Part shown: in pieces, positions 1-8,134 of the stretch
Numbering within the stretch: the first letter of the stretch is position 1
Layout of the letters: every line of letters starts with the position of its first letter
Virus record (IMG/VR): IMGVR_UViG_3300031758_000232
Span: 1-36,582 of that record
DNA: 36,582 nucleotides
Strand: one strand, 5' to 3'
DNA from: a virus
The notes under the pieces: model-generated
Told to the model about the DNA's origin: nothing
What the model saw: the letters and a program-made list of their open reading frames with translations, nothing else
Database searches by the model: none
Position numbers and translations under genes: made by a program

Positions 1-1
1 T

Positions 2-265
2 GTTGGTTATGTGTATCAATATGGACGCGGAGCTGATACTGGGATTGAATCTTCTACAATATCAAATGCAACTAATAACACTTCAATAAGGCCCATTAGA
101 ACCTATGTTATTCATAACATCTGGCCAAGTAATGTTAGTGCTATTGATCTTAACTGGGATTCTGTTGATCAAATTCAAAACTTTACCGTTGAGTTTCAAA
201 TGACTCACTGGACTGCTGGAGATGCTAATGGAGTTTCTGATATTGTGAGTGCTCCAATTAATTAA
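2..265 (+). CDS. 19: Tail tube protein gp19, C-terminal part
   Basis: The reading frame is open to the left edge, so the start lies outside the window and only about 87 residues are visible. The end of the protein, with VIHNIWPSNVSAIDLNWDS followed by FTVEFQMTHW, resembles the C-terminus of T4-like gp19, whose hexamer rings form the inner tube of the contractile tail. Its position directly before the portal gene is the standard T4 order 18-19-20. The identification rests on this partial match and on context; the rest of the gene cannot be checked here. Confidence 0.8.
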   Translation, partial: VGYVYQYGRGADTGIESSTISNATNNTSIRPIRTYVIHNIWPSNVSAIDLNWDSVDQIQNFTVEFQMTHWTAGDANGVSDIVSAPIN

Positions 266-266
266 T

Positions 267-273
267 CTAAATA
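267..273 (+). promoter_or_regulatory. Late promoter motif CTAAATA before g20
   Basis: CTAAATA lies 27 bases before the portal start, just after the g19 stop. T4 late promoters have TATAAATA as -10 element, read by gp55/gp33 with host RNA polymerase, and T4-like cyanophages use the shorter form. The same motif recurs before several other structural genes of the window. Confidence 0.55.
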
Positions 274-300
274 GGTCAAAAGTAAGAGAATATTTTATTA

Positions 301-2013
301 ATGGCCAAATTATTTGGATTTTCTATTGAGGATAATGGTAAATTATCTAAATCTATTGTTTCACCAGTTCCACCAAACAATGATGATGGTTCAGATCATT
401 ATTTAACTACTGGTTTTTTTGGTTCTTATGTAGACATTGAAGGTGTCTATAGAACTGAATTTGATTTGATTCGTAGATATAGAGAAATGTCACTTCATCA
501 AGAAGTTGATGATGCCATTGAAGATATTGTAAATGAAGCAATTGTTTCTGACACAAATGATTCCCCAATTGAGATTGAACTTTCAAATCTTAATGCTAGT
601 GATGGAATTAAAGAAGTAATTCGTAAAGAATTTAAAACGATTCTTGAGATGTTAGATTTTGATAGTAAATGCCATGAGATCTTCAGGAATTGGTATATTG
701 ATGGAAGATTACATTACCACAAACTAATTGATCTTAAAGATCCCCATGCGGGTATTCAAGATATTCGCTATATTGATTCAATGAAGATTAGGTTTGTTAG
801 ACACACTAAAAAGCAGAATAAAAATAACACGTTATCTAAGATTTATGGCGAAGAAAATGTAAATGAACAAATTTTTCCAGAATTGGAAGAATATTTTGTC
901 TATAACCCAAAGCAGACCTATCCAGTAGGAGCAGTAGATATGTCTGCTGGTTCTGAAAAGGGAATAAAATTCACAAAAGACTCTATTGCTTATTGTACTT
1001 CTGGACTCGTTGATAGAAATAAAGGAACTGTTCTTTCTTGGATGAATAAAGCAATTAAACCTCTCAATCAACTTAGAATGATTGAGGATAGTATTGTCAT
1101 TTATCGTCTCAGTAGAAGCTCAGAAAAAAGAATTTTTTATATTGATGTTGGCAATATGCCAAAACCAAAAGCTGAGCAATTTCTTCGTGAAACTATGATG
1201 CGGTATCGCACCAAATTAAACTATAATAGCATTACAGGTGAAGTTGATAATTCTAGACGCTTTATGAGTCTTATGGAAGATTATTGGTTGCCTCGTAGAG
1301 AAGGTGGAAGAGGAACTGAAGTTACTACTCTTCCGGCGGGCAATAATCTCGGTGAATTAGCTGATTTAGATTACTTCAAAAGAAACCTTTATAAATCACT
1401 AAATGTACCTGAAACTCGTATTGGCGGAGATAGTGGGTTCAACTTAGGTAGATCTACCGAAATATTAAGAGATGAAGTAAAATTTACAAAATTTGTAGGA
1501 CGGCTGCGTAAGAGATTTTCTCGCTTATTTTTAGATCTTTTAGGAACACAATTAATCTTAAAAAACATTGTAACTCCAGAAGACTGGAAAAGAATGTCTG
1601 AGCATATTCAGTTTGATTTTCTATACGATAACCATTTTGCTGAACTTAAAGAATCTGAATTATTTACAGACCGCTTAAATATGGTCTCAATGGCTCAACC
1701 ATATGTTGGTAAATATTTTTCACAGGATTACCTCCGTAGAAAAATTTTACGGCAAACAGATGAAGAAATTATTGAACAAGATAAGATAATTGAAAGCGAA
1801 ATTGAAAATGGAGTTATCCCAGATCCAAATACTCCAATTGATCCACAAACTGGACAACCAATTTTAGATGTTGCTCCAGAAGAAATGCCACCACCTGAAG
1901 CTACACAAGCCACATCTGCAGTTGATAACATTAAAGGAGAATCTGGTAAAGTTCCAGTAACTCCAGATATAAAGATTAAAGAGCCTAAAATGCCCAAAGG
2001 TGGTGAAATCTAA
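301..2013 (+). CDS. 20: Portal vertex protein gp20
   Basis: This 570-residue protein has the length and sequence of T4-family gp20, the dodecameric portal that starts head assembly, connects head to tail and is the channel for DNA packaging. Recognisable stretches include YREMSLHQEVDDAIEDIVNE near residues 60-80, the region FYIDVGNMPKPKAEQFL near 280, and NVPETRIGGDSGFNLGRSTE near 370-390. The last 60 residues are proline-rich and probably disordered. It follows g19 after 35 bases with a late-promoter motif between them. The ATG at 301 is the natural start; no strong Shine-Dalgarno sequence is visible. Confidence 0.96.
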   Translation: MAKLFGFSIEDNGKLSKSIVSPVPPNNDDGSDHYLTTGFFGSYVDIEGVYRTEFDLIRRYREMSLHQEVDDAIEDIVNEAIVSDTNDSPIEIELSNLNASDGIKEVIRKEFKTILEMLDFDSKCHEIFRNWYIDGRLHYHKLIDLKDPHAGIQDIRYIDSMKIRFVRHTKKQNKNNTLSKIYGEENVNEQIFPELEEYFVYNPKQTYPVGAVDMSAGSEKGIKFTKDSIAYCTSGLVDRNKGTVLSWMNKAIKPLNQLRMIEDSIVIYRLSRSSEKRIFYIDVGNMPKPKAEQFLRETMMRYRTKLNYNSITGEVDNSRRFMSLMEDYWLPRREGGRGTEVTTLPAGNNLGELADLDYFKRNLYKSLNVPETRIGGDSGFNLGRSTEILRDEVKFTKFVGRLRKRFSRLFLDLLGTQLILKNIVTPEDWKRMSEHIQFDFLYDNHFAELKESELFTDRLNMVSMAQPYVGKYFSQDYLRRKILRQTDEEIIEQDKIIESEIENGVIPDPNTPIDPQTGQPILDVAPEEMPPPEATQATSAVDNIKGESGKVPVTPDIKIKEPKMPKGGEI

Positions 2014-2016
2014 ATA
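2010..2016 (+). promoter_or_regulatory. Late promoter motif CTAAATA before g67-like gene
   Basis: CTAAATA overlaps the TAA stop codon of the portal gene and lies 21 bases before the next ATG, the same arrangement as after g19 and after uvsY. It probably gives extra late transcription of the core peptide and the genes after it. Confidence 0.5.
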
Positions 2017-2037
2017 GACTTAGTTAATTAACAACAA

Positions 2038-2193
2038 ATGGAAGAATTACTTGATCTTATTGCTGCAGATGAATCTCCTGCAAAAGTTAGCGATTTAATT
2101 AAGCAAATTATCTCGTCTAAAGCTCATGAAAAAGTTGATGAACTTGTTCCTGAAGTTTCTGCATCTTTATTTAATGGCCCAGAAGATGAATGA
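2038..2193 (+). CDS. 67: Small prohead core protein, gp67-like
   Basis: This is a 51-residue acidic helical protein starting MEELLDLIAADESPAKVSD. T4 gp67 is a small prohead core protein encoded directly after the portal gene, and cyanophages have a similarly short protein there beginning MEELL/MEDLI with ADESP. Position, size and N-terminal pattern support the assignment. T4 gp67 has a long acidic tail that this protein lacks, so the role as a core component cut by gp21 is inferred. The TGA stop overlaps the next start as ATGA, which suggests translational coupling. Confidence 0.7.
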   Translation: MEELLDLIAADESPAKVSDLIKQIISSKAHEKVDELVPEVSASLFNGPEDE

Positions 2194-2924
2194 AAGAGTT
2201 AAATGAATTTTTTAGTGCTGTAAGTAAAGAGAAAAAATTTCAACAAGAACAAGTTGAAGAAATTGTCTCAAACTCTTTTGATGAATTTTTTCTTACACCA
2301 TTAAAAGAAGAAATAACTCCACCTAAAAAACTAAAAAAACCTTTAATTGAAAAATCTCTAGGTCTTTTAGCTGAACCAACAACTACAAAAAATCAAGATC
2401 CTTTAACTCCCCTTGATCAAAAATTCATGACCGTTGATGCTTTCCAAAAGCATTATCGGTCATTTTTAGCAAGAGTACAACAACAACTTTCAACTATTGG
2501 AGGAGGTGGTGAAGTTAGGTTTGAATTTCTAGATGATATAATAAGAAATAGTGTAAAGAATCGCAATAAATTTGTACGCTATAATTCAGATATTAAAAAG
2601 TGGGAGGGTGCGGATTGTGGTAGCAATGGAATGCGCTATGCAACTGTTTTGGTTACCTCCCCATCTTACACACCAAATGATGTTGATTATTACATTGGCG
2701 TAAATTATGCAGGTTCTGTGACCATTACTTTACCGGAAAATGTAGAATCTGGGACATGTTATGTCATTAAAGATGAGCTAGGTCAAGCATCGCAAGGAAC
2801 TAATCGCTACATTGAAATTCTCCCATCAGGTTCTGATACAATTGATGAGAAAAATAAAGCTACTATAGCTATTGATTATGGTTCACTAACATTAATTTAT
2901 AGAAATGGCTGGAGGATAGTTTAG
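2190..2924 (+). CDS. Virion structural protein (cyanophage type)
   Basis: This 244-residue protein has two parts. The N-terminal half (1-110) is lysine- and glutamate-rich and ends with HYRSFLARVQQQLSTIGGGG, a stretch recognisable from T4-like cyanophage structural proteins. The C-terminal half (about 160-244) is a beta-rich module with DYYIGVNYAGSVTITLP and a final GSLTLIYRNGWRIV, also found at the ends of cyanophage fibre or head-decoration proteins. It overlaps the g67-like gene by ATGA. It probably forms a head or fibre accessory part; the exact location in the particle is unknown. A GGAGG inside its 3' end serves the next gene. Confidence 0.7.
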   Translation: MKELNEFFSAVSKEKKFQQEQVEEIVSNSFDEFFLTPLKEEITPPKKLKKPLIEKSLGLLAEPTTTKNQDPLTPLDQKFMTVDAFQKHYRSFLARVQQQLSTIGGGGEVRFEFLDDIIRNSVKNRNKFVRYNSDIKKWEGADCGSNGMRYATVLVTSPSYTPNDVDYYIGVNYAGSVTITLPENVESGTCYVIKDELGQASQGTNRYIEILPSGSDTIDEKNKATIAIDYGSLTLIYRNGWRIV

Positions 2925-4153
2925 TGTCACATTTATATGAAGCTAGCAAAAATCAATATGATGCTTTCGGGCGACTAAAAATTTCAAATCCAGTTACACT
3001 TTTTGATTCTTCTCATAGATATAGAGATAATGGTCTATGGGCAACAAAAATAGTAGGTTCAGGAAGTACAGTGGGGTTTGTTACACATCAGGGTCTAGTA
3101 GATCTTACAATTGGAACTGGATCAACTTGTAAAATTATACGAGAAACTTTAAGAGTATTTTCATATCAACCTGGCAAAGGATTGACTATTGATAATACTG
3201 GAGTTATGAATGATCATAAGGAAAATTTAACTCAAAGAATTGGTTACTTTAATGATGAAAATGGCATATTTTTTGAGCAAGAAAATTCAAACTTTTATAT
3301 AGTAAAACGAAGTGGTGTTAGCGGCATAGTAACTGATACAAAAATACTACAATCTGAATGGAACATTGACAATTTAACAGGAATTGGAGCATCAAATCCA
3401 TCTGGGATAAAATTAAATCCATCAAAATCACAAATATTTTGGACTGATATTGAATGGCTTGGTGTAGGTAATGTAAGAGCAGGATTTATTATTGATGGCA
3501 AAATAGTTCATACTCACACATTTAGACATGCAAATATAATTGATTCTACATACATGTCTACAGCTAGTCTTCCGATTCGGTATGAAATTTTTAATACTGG
3601 AATTACGACAAGTTCTAGTTCAATGAAGCAAATTTGTTCAACTGTTATTTCAGATGGTGGATATGAATTAAGAGGTCTACAACAACCTATTGGAACACCT
3701 ATATTATCACCAGTATCATTACCAAGTTCTGGAGTATTCTATCCAGTTGTAACGATAAGATTAAAGACAAGTCCAAATCGTTTGGATGCTATTGTCATTT
3801 TAACTGCTCTATCAATTATGGGTATTACCAATAATTCCAATTATAATTGGAAACTTGTAAGCAGTGGAATCACAACTGGGGGAACTTGGATAGATGCAGG
3901 AATAGATTCAGCAGTTGAATATAAAATTGATGGAGGTGGAATAAGTGGAGGAAGAGCATTGGGTCTTGGTTATTTTAGTGCTTCCAATCAAAATAATACA
4001 ACTATAAATATTTTAAGAGAGGCGCTATTTAAGTTCCAATTGGAGCGAAATGGACTTACTAATACTCCCCATGAATTATCTTTAGCTTTATCGTCTAGTT
4101 CAGATAATTCTCTTGTTCATGCTTCTCTAGATTGGGAAGAAATTAGTAGATAA
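2924..4153 (+). CDS. Virion structural protein, 409 aa
   Basis: The gene starts with GTG at 2924, sharing one base with the previous TAG stop, and has GGAGG at 2911-2915 at proper spacing, which decides the start. The product begins MSHLYEASKNQYDAFGRLKI, a conserved opening of large cyanophage structural proteins (DAFGRLRVSNP type), and continues as a Ser/Thr/Gly-rich beta protein without membrane segments. Its place among fibre-like genes suggests a fibre or head-surface component. The general role is fairly sure; the precise role is not. Confidence 0.7.
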   Translation: MSHLYEASKNQYDAFGRLKISNPVTLFDSSHRYRDNGLWATKIVGSGSTVGFVTHQGLVDLTIGTGSTCKIIRETLRVFSYQPGKGLTIDNTGVMNDHKENLTQRIGYFNDENGIFFEQENSNFYIVKRSGVSGIVTDTKILQSEWNIDNLTGIGASNPSGIKLNPSKSQIFWTDIEWLGVGNVRAGFIIDGKIVHTHTFRHANIIDSTYMSTASLPIRYEIFNTGITTSSSSMKQICSTVISDGGYELRGLQQPIGTPILSPVSLPSSGVFYPVVTIRLKTSPNRLDAIVILTALSIMGITNNSNYNWKLVSSGITTGGTWIDAGIDSAVEYKIDGGGISGGRALGLGYFSASNQNNTTINILREALFKFQLERNGLTNTPHELSLALSSSSDNSLVHASLDWEEISR

Positions 4154-4161
4154 TATAAATA
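4154..4161 (+). promoter_or_regulatory. Late promoter TATAAATA
   Basis: This is the only exact match in the window to the T4 late consensus TATAAATA. It lies just after the 409-residue structural gene and 22 bases before the next ATG, which also has a strong AAAGGAG ribosome site. It probably starts a late transcript for the fibre module. Confidence 0.65.
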
Positions 4162-4183
4162 ATAGGTAAAGGAGACTATATTC

Positions 4184-4450
4184 ATGCAGATTACTAAAGT
4201 CATTGAAACTCAAATTTCAACTCCAACAACTGTTGGAACTGCAACTAGCTTAAATTCTGCAACTTGTGTAAGGCTTTGTAATGATACTGGTGGAGAAATT
4301 GTTGTAAGTATTTCAACATCTGTTGGTGCTGCAACTTCTAATAGTTTCACTTTACCTCGCTATAGTGTGGAGTTTTTACAGAAATCTTCATCTGATGTTA
4401 TTTTTACAAATTCAGCAATTAAAGCTAATAAAGTAGGATTTACCAACTAA
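4184..4450 (+). CDS. Small virion structural protein, 88 aa
   Basis: This 88-residue Ser/Thr-rich beta protein has the pattern CVRLCNDTGGEIVVSIST followed by FTLPRYSVEFLQKSSSDVIF, typical of small cyanophage virion proteins encoded beside fibre genes. AAAGGAG lies about 10 bases before the ATG. It is followed after one base by the next gene. Its function is unknown; it may be a small fibre adaptor or surface decoration. Confidence 0.6.
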   Translation: MQITKVIETQISTPTTVGTATSLNSATCVRLCNDTGGEIVVSISTSVGAATSNSFTLPRYSVEFLQKSSSDVIFTNSAIKANKVGFTN

Positions 4451-4451
4451 A

Positions 4452-4784
4452 ATGGCAACTCAAGAGATATTGGGATTAACAATTGAAAAGGGTGAAGATT
4501 TTTCAACTTCATTTGTAATTGAATCTTTTGATGGAAATCTTCTTGATTTGACTAATTATACTGCTATATCTAAAATTAGAAAATATCCCTCTTCGCCAAA
4601 TTTTAAATCATTTGAAACTGAAGTTTTAGGTTCTACTGGATATGTTAATCTTATTATGAGTAGATTAGTGACTGCCACTCTCTCTTCAGGTAGAAACTAT
4701 TTTGATGTTCTTCTTACAAATGGCATTGAAACAATTAAGCCAATAAAAGGAACAATTATGGTGGAGGAAACTGCATCATTATGA
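4452..4784 (+). CDS. Fibre-associated structural protein, 110 aa
   Basis: The protein begins MATQEILGLTIEKGEDFSTSF and contains NLLDLTNYTAISKIRK, the layout of small beta-sandwich proteins that come before fibre genes in cyanophages and resemble the N-terminal domain of phage baseplate upper proteins (BppU type). The stop overlaps the next start as ATGA, so it is probably made in step with the tail fibre. It may be the adaptor that attaches the fibre; that is inference from position and fold type. Confidence 0.55.
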   Translation: MATQEILGLTIEKGEDFSTSFVIESFDGNLLDLTNYTAISKIRKYPSSPNFKSFETEVLGSTGYVNLIMSRLVTATLSSGRNYFDVLLTNGIETIKPIKGTIMVEETASL

Positions 4785-6631
4785 GTGGAGATATTAGAGT
4801 TAGATTTGGACAACAAAGCAAATTTAAAGTGAGCACAGTGCAAGATCCAATTGCTGAAAGTGCTTACAATATTTACACGCAAAGTTCTGGGATTAATACA
4901 TCATTCTATTTAACTTTTGTTGGCACTAACACTACTTCTTTAACAAAAAATAGAGTTTATACAAGTTCAGGACTTTCATATAATCCTTCTAGTAATACAA
5001 TTTCATATGCAAATACTTCTTTAAATTTTAATAATACGCAAACTAATCAAAGTATTGTTAGTTTTGGAACTACTGATGTTACATTTTCAAATAGTGTAAT
5101 AATCAATGAAGATCTTAGAGTTTTGGGGAATTTTGATCTTTCTAATGTATCAATAGGAAATGTTAGTGGTGGTTCTACTGGAGATTTACTCTATCAATAT
5201 TCTTCTGGAATAACATCATTTTTACCAGCAGGGCAATTTGATTATGTTTTAACATCAAATGGGCCAGGAACAATACCTTCTTGGAAGCAAAGTTCTGGCA
5301 CTGGTATTTCTTCATCTGTAGATTATGCAACATCTGCAGGGATTGCAACTTATGCAACATCTGCAGGGATTGCAACTTATGCAACATCTGCAGGGATTGC
5401 AACTGCCATCGCCCACAAAGCTACTCACTCAACTGGTGGCTCCGATGCTCTTACTGCAACTGACATTGGCGCCGATCCCCAAGGCACAGCCTCCAGCGCC
5501 ATCGCGGCCCACCTGCTGGCGGCCAGCCACCACGACCCCGCCACCCTGGCCGCCAACCTGCAGGGGATCCTCTCCCTGTCCGGCCAAGAGCTGGCGGCCG
5601 TCTCCCCCGGCGCGGGGCTGACGCGGCTGCACTACTGGAATCCAGCCACATCACGGCTGGAGTTCCTGGGCCTTGGCAACACCCTGTCCATCGCCAGCGG
5701 GCAGCTCAACGCAGTGGGCGGGTCGCCCGGTGGCAGTGACGGTCAGCTCCAGTGGAATTCCGGGGGCGCATTTGCGGGCCTGCCAACAAGTGTAGTTGAC
5801 GGAAGCGGAAATATAACAATCTCCGGCCGGATTACATCTGCGTGCAATGGCGCTGCGAGCGCTCCGGCGTTATCAATAACAGGGGGGTTATTTGCTGGTG
5901 GCACGGGAGCAACAACGACTCCGAATATTTTAGTGCAACCACCGGGAGCGCCAGTCGTTAGCTCTTGGAGTACAAGCGGGACAGTTTTAGGAGTCAATAT
6001 GCCATCTGGTTTTAATGGTAGATTTATTGATTTTTTAACTAATAATACTCGGGTTTTTTCTCTTTCTCACAATGGAACATTAAACCTAAATGGAATTATA
6101 GGAAACATGAGCAGTAGCTCAATAATTTCGCTAGGAACTTTATCCATAACACTTCAAGGCGGCTCAAATTTAGCGTTGTCTGGCGGTTTATTATCACTAT
6201 CACAGGGCGCAACTAGCCATACACTAGAAGTGTACGATAGATCCATTAGCACTACCGATTATCATCGCATTGCTATTAAGACTGCGCGAGCAACTCTCTC
6301 GAACATCTCCGGGCCATCGGTTACGGCCGCCGCTTTAATTCCTGCCGGCGCCATGGTGATGGGCGTCACGTCTAAAATAACAACGGCGTTTGGCACTTCA
6401 AACGGTGCGACTGGTTATCAAATTGGTACATTGGCGGCTCCAGGCAGATTCGGATCTATTGTTGGCACAGCATTGGGAACGACAACAGACAACAGGAATT
6501 GGCCTCCTGGCCAATTAGCTGAAAATTTTCCCTCTGCAACAGATATATTGTTGACGGCAACAGGGGGAACCTTTGACGGGACTGGCGTTATTTATATTAG
6601 TATCCAGTACATCACAGGTCAATCTGATTAA
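4781..6631 (+). CDS. Mosaic tail-fibre-like protein, 616 aa
   Basis: The N-terminal 180 residues are AT-rich phage-type sequence (MSGDIRVRFGQQSKFKVST). They end in three exact YATSAGIAT repeats at residues 182-208, a hallmark of cyanophage fibres. From about residue 209 the DNA becomes sharply GC-rich and the protein changes to a bacterial/prophage fibre type with KATHSTGGSDALTATDIGA, then HHDPATLAANLQGILSLSGQ and GSDGQLQWNSGGAFAG. The last 150 residues form a C-terminal domain (HRIAIKTARATLSNISGPSV ... GVIYISIQYITGQSD) like those ending many phage and prophage fibres. The frame stays open across the junction. It is probably the receptor-binding fibre or a head fibre, with its tip exchanged by recombination at the repeats. 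Confidence 0.8.
   Translation: MSGDIRVRFGQQSKFKVSTVQDPIAESAYNIYTQSSGINTSFYLTFVGTNTTSLTKNRVYTSSGLSYNPSSNTISYANTSLNFNNTQTNQSIVSFGTTDVTFSNSVIINEDLRVLGNFDLSNVSIGNVSGGSTGDLLYQYSSGITSFLPAGQFDYVLTSNGPGTIPSWKQSSGTGISSSVDYATSAGIATYATSAGIATYATSAGIATAIAHKATHSTGGSDALTATDIGADPQGTASSAIAAHLLAASHHDPATLAANLQGILSLSGQELAAVSPGAGLTRLHYWNPATSRLEFLGLGNTLSIASGQLNAVGGSPGGSDGQLQWNSGGAFAGLPTSVVDGSGNITISGRITSACNGAASAPALSITGGLFAGGTGATTTPNILVQPPGAPVVSSWSTSGTVLGVNMPSGFNGRFIDFLTNNTRVFSLSHNGTLNLNGIIGNMSSSSIISLGTLSITLQGGSNLALSGGLLSLSQGATSHTLEVYDRSISTTDYHRIAIKTARATLSNISGPSVTAAALIPAGAMVMGVTSKITTAFGTSNGATGYQIGTLAAPGRFGSIVGTALGTTTDNRNWPPGQLAENFPSATDILLTATGGTFDGTGVIYISIQYITGQSD
5324..5404 (+). repeat. Three perfect 27-bp tandem repeats in fibre gene
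   Basis: Three identical 27-base units (5324-5350, 5351-5377, 5378-5404) encode YATSAGIAT three times. They sit exactly at the border between the AT-rich fibre base and the GC-rich fibre tip, so they are both a protein repeat and a likely recombination site. Confidence 0.95.
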
Positions 6632-6636
6632 ACCAA

Positions 6637-7044
6637 ATGACTCACCAAATCACAGTCCAAATCTCACGCCGCGCCTATGGAGGCTTGGTTGCCGCGGCAA
6701 ATGAAGCAGGAAAATCGCCTCAGCAAATGGCTCTAGATCTGCTTGAGGAGATTGGCCTAAACTACGCAAATCTGCCTCAATACTTAGTAGGATCGCTAAC
6801 AACCGCACAGTTTATAGATAGGCTAACCCCTCAAGAATATGCGACGATTAAAGAAGTCGCGCAATCTAATGCACAAGTCGAAGAGTTGAAAAACCGTTTG
6901 CTTGAACGCGAACGCATAGCGTTAGACGAGGAGCCGTTAGTCGAAGGCCTGCTGGCGCTTGCAGCCGCTGGACTGCTTCAGACTGGGCGGCCGGCGGAGC
7001 TTGTTGATTTTGTTATTCCTGAGCCACTGCACAATCAATCATGA
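6637..7044 (+). CDS. Unknown 135-aa protein, RHH-like start, after the fibre gene
   Basis: Five bases after the fibre gene comes a 135-residue protein in GC-richer DNA than the phage backbone. Residues 4-40 (ITVQISRRAYGGLVAAANEA, then a second helix) look like a strand followed by two helices, as in ribbon-helix-helix proteins. A helical middle region and an Ala/Leu-rich tail follow. No catalytic motif is visible. It may be a fibre-associated chaperone that travelled with the fibre tip, or a cargo gene. The stop overlaps a following 22-codon frame as ATGA. Confidence 0.5.
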   Translation: MTHQITVQISRRAYGGLVAAANEAGKSPQQMALDLLEEIGLNYANLPQYLVGSLTTAQFIDRLTPQEYATIKEVAQSNAQVEELKNRLLERERIALDEEPLVEGLLALAAAGLLQTGRPAELVDFVIPEPLHNQS

Positions 7045-7109
7045 TTGACGACTACCACATGCCCCCCGCCTTCCTGCAGGCGCTGCAGGAGGCCTTCGAC
7101 GCCGAGTAG
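7041..7109 (+). CDS. Possible 22-aa micro-ORF
   Basis: An ATG overlaps the previous stop as ATGA and opens a 22-residue frame, MIDDYHMPPAFLQALQEAFD plus two residues, ending in TAG. Base use is strongly GC-rich, like the fibre tip, and the peptide looks like real coding sequence. It may be a complete small peptide or the surviving start of a longer gene cut off when the GC-rich segment was inserted. Confidence 0.4.
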   Translation: MIDDYHMPPAFLQALQEAFDAE

Positions 7110-7141
7110 AATCCCCTCATGGCCCCACTCCTCCCAGCTTG

Positions 7142-7249
7142 CCGCATATAAACATTTCCCCTGAAATCGGCGGCGCTTTGCTCCAAAAAGCGCATGAATT
7201 CAAGCTTCCGGGTGATTTTATTGCGGCTCTGATGCCTGGCCAGTCGTGA
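7142..7249 (+). pseudogene. Possible decayed RHH-like gene fragment
   Basis: There is no ATG-started gene between 7110 and 7418. One plus-strand frame from 7142 to the TGA at 7247-7249 reads PHINISPEIGGALLQKAHEF followed by KLPGDFIAALMPGQS. It has the same strand-helix-helix rhythm as residues 4-35 of the 135-residue protein just upstream (IS..., GG, A.E, P at similar spacing). It may be the remnant of a related gene at the right edge of the foreign segment. The signal is short and the call tentative. Confidence 0.25.
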
Positions 7250-7285
7250 CGGGAAAACTTCTAGCGATTCCATGGAGAATTTCAT

Positions 7286-7418
7286 TTTATACTAAGTCTA
7301 GAAGCTCTTGAACTTCACTCAGTTTAATTATTGCAACAATATAATTTAATAGACTGTATTTCCGCTATAATAGATACAAATTAAACATCAATAAATAGTT
7401 CATAATATCTTAAAATTA
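7286..7418 (+). promoter_or_regulatory. Promoter region before g21
   Basis: The DNA returns to AT-rich phage composition here. TATAAT is seen at 7340-7345 and 7366-7371, neither with a convincing -35 box, and AATAAATA at 7390-7397 fits a late promoter 21 bases before the g21 ATG. No gene is visible. The region probably restarts late transcription after the foreign insert. Confidence 0.4.
7390..7397 (+). promoter_or_regulatory. Late promoter motif AATAAATA before g21
   Basis: AATAAATA differs from the T4 late consensus TATAAATA at one base and stands 21 bases before the protease start. Confidence 0.5.
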
Positions 7419-8066
7419 ATGAAATTATTTACAGAAGAAGCACAAGAAGTGAAAATGCTCACTGAAAGTGTGAAAGGAAAGAAAAAACTCTTTATTGAAG
7501 GAGTATTCTGTCAAGCAGAAATAAAGAATAGAAATGGTAGAATTTATCCGTTTCAAGTTCTTAATAATGCTGTGAATTATTATGTTGAGAATTTCGTTAA
7601 ATTTAATAGAGCTGTAGGAGAGTTAAACCATCCGGCTACTCCGACAATCAACTATGACAGAGTTTCACATTTAATTGAATCTCTTACTCCTAAGGGAAAT
7701 TGTTTTTATGGTAGAGCAAGAGTATTAAATACTCCAATGGGTCAAATTGTAACAAACCTACATGAAGAGGGTATTCGTTTTGGTGTTTCATCTAGAGCTG
7801 TTGGGTCTTTAAGACCAACAAATGAAGGTGTTAATATTGTTGGTGATGATTTAATGTTTTCAACTGTTGCAGATATTGTTCATGATCCTTCATGTACTTC
7901 AGCATTTGTTGAAGGTATTATGGAAGGTAAAAATTGGTATTATGATGTAACTAAAAAAGAATGGTTAATTGAAAATACTAAAAAAACTATCAATAAGTTA
8001 GTAGATTCGCATCAACTAGAAGAAAAGAAACTTCAATTATTTGAAAGTTTTCTTAATCATATTTGA
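7419..8066 (+). CDS. 21: Prohead core protease gp21
   Basis: At 215 residues this has the size and motifs of the T4-type prohead protease (peptidase family S21, herpes assemblin-like fold). GELNHPATPTINYDRVSH contains the candidate catalytic His71, and FGVSSRAVGSL contains the nucleophile Ser at 124 or 125. In T4 the enzyme sits in the core, is activated after assembly, destroys the scaffold and trims gp23 after an L/I-x-E motif. It is followed by scaffold and capsid genes in T4 order. No clear ribosome site is seen before the ATG. Confidence 0.95.
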   Translation: MKLFTEEAQEVKMLTESVKGKKKLFIEGVFCQAEIKNRNGRIYPFQVLNNAVNYYVENFVKFNRAVGELNHPATPTINYDRVSHLIESLTPKGNCFYGRARVLNTPMGQIVTNLHEEGIRFGVSSRAVGSLRPTNEGVNIVGDDLMFSTVADIVHDPSCTSAFVEGIMEGKNWYYDVTKKEWLIENTKKTINKLVDSHQLEEKKLQLFESFLNHI

Positions 8067-8082
8067 TCAAACATTTTACTTT

Positions 8083-8090
8083 ACTAAATA
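8083..8090 (+). promoter_or_regulatory. Late promoter motif ACTAAATA before g22
   Basis: ACTAAATA lies 44 bases before the scaffold start. A strong AAAAGGAG ribosome site follows closer to the ATG, in line with the large amount of scaffold needed. Confidence 0.5.
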
Positions 8091-8134
8091 AACATAGATT
8101 AACAAATTAATTAGGGTTAAAAGGAGAAATTAAA

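Noticed and set aside
5324-5404. Short regular repeats resembling a CRISPR array
   Set aside because: The 27-bp units are directly adjacent with no spacers and encode a protein repeat in frame.
5429-5654. Overlapping minus-strand Gly/Pro/Arg-rich frames in the GC-rich fibre segment
   Set aside because: Long open frames are expected by chance in GC-rich coding DNA; the plus-strand fibre frame is continuous.
7052-7285. 77-codon minus-strand frame after the fibre module
   Set aside because: No family character; it runs antisense over the 22-residue plus-strand frame and has unusual composition.
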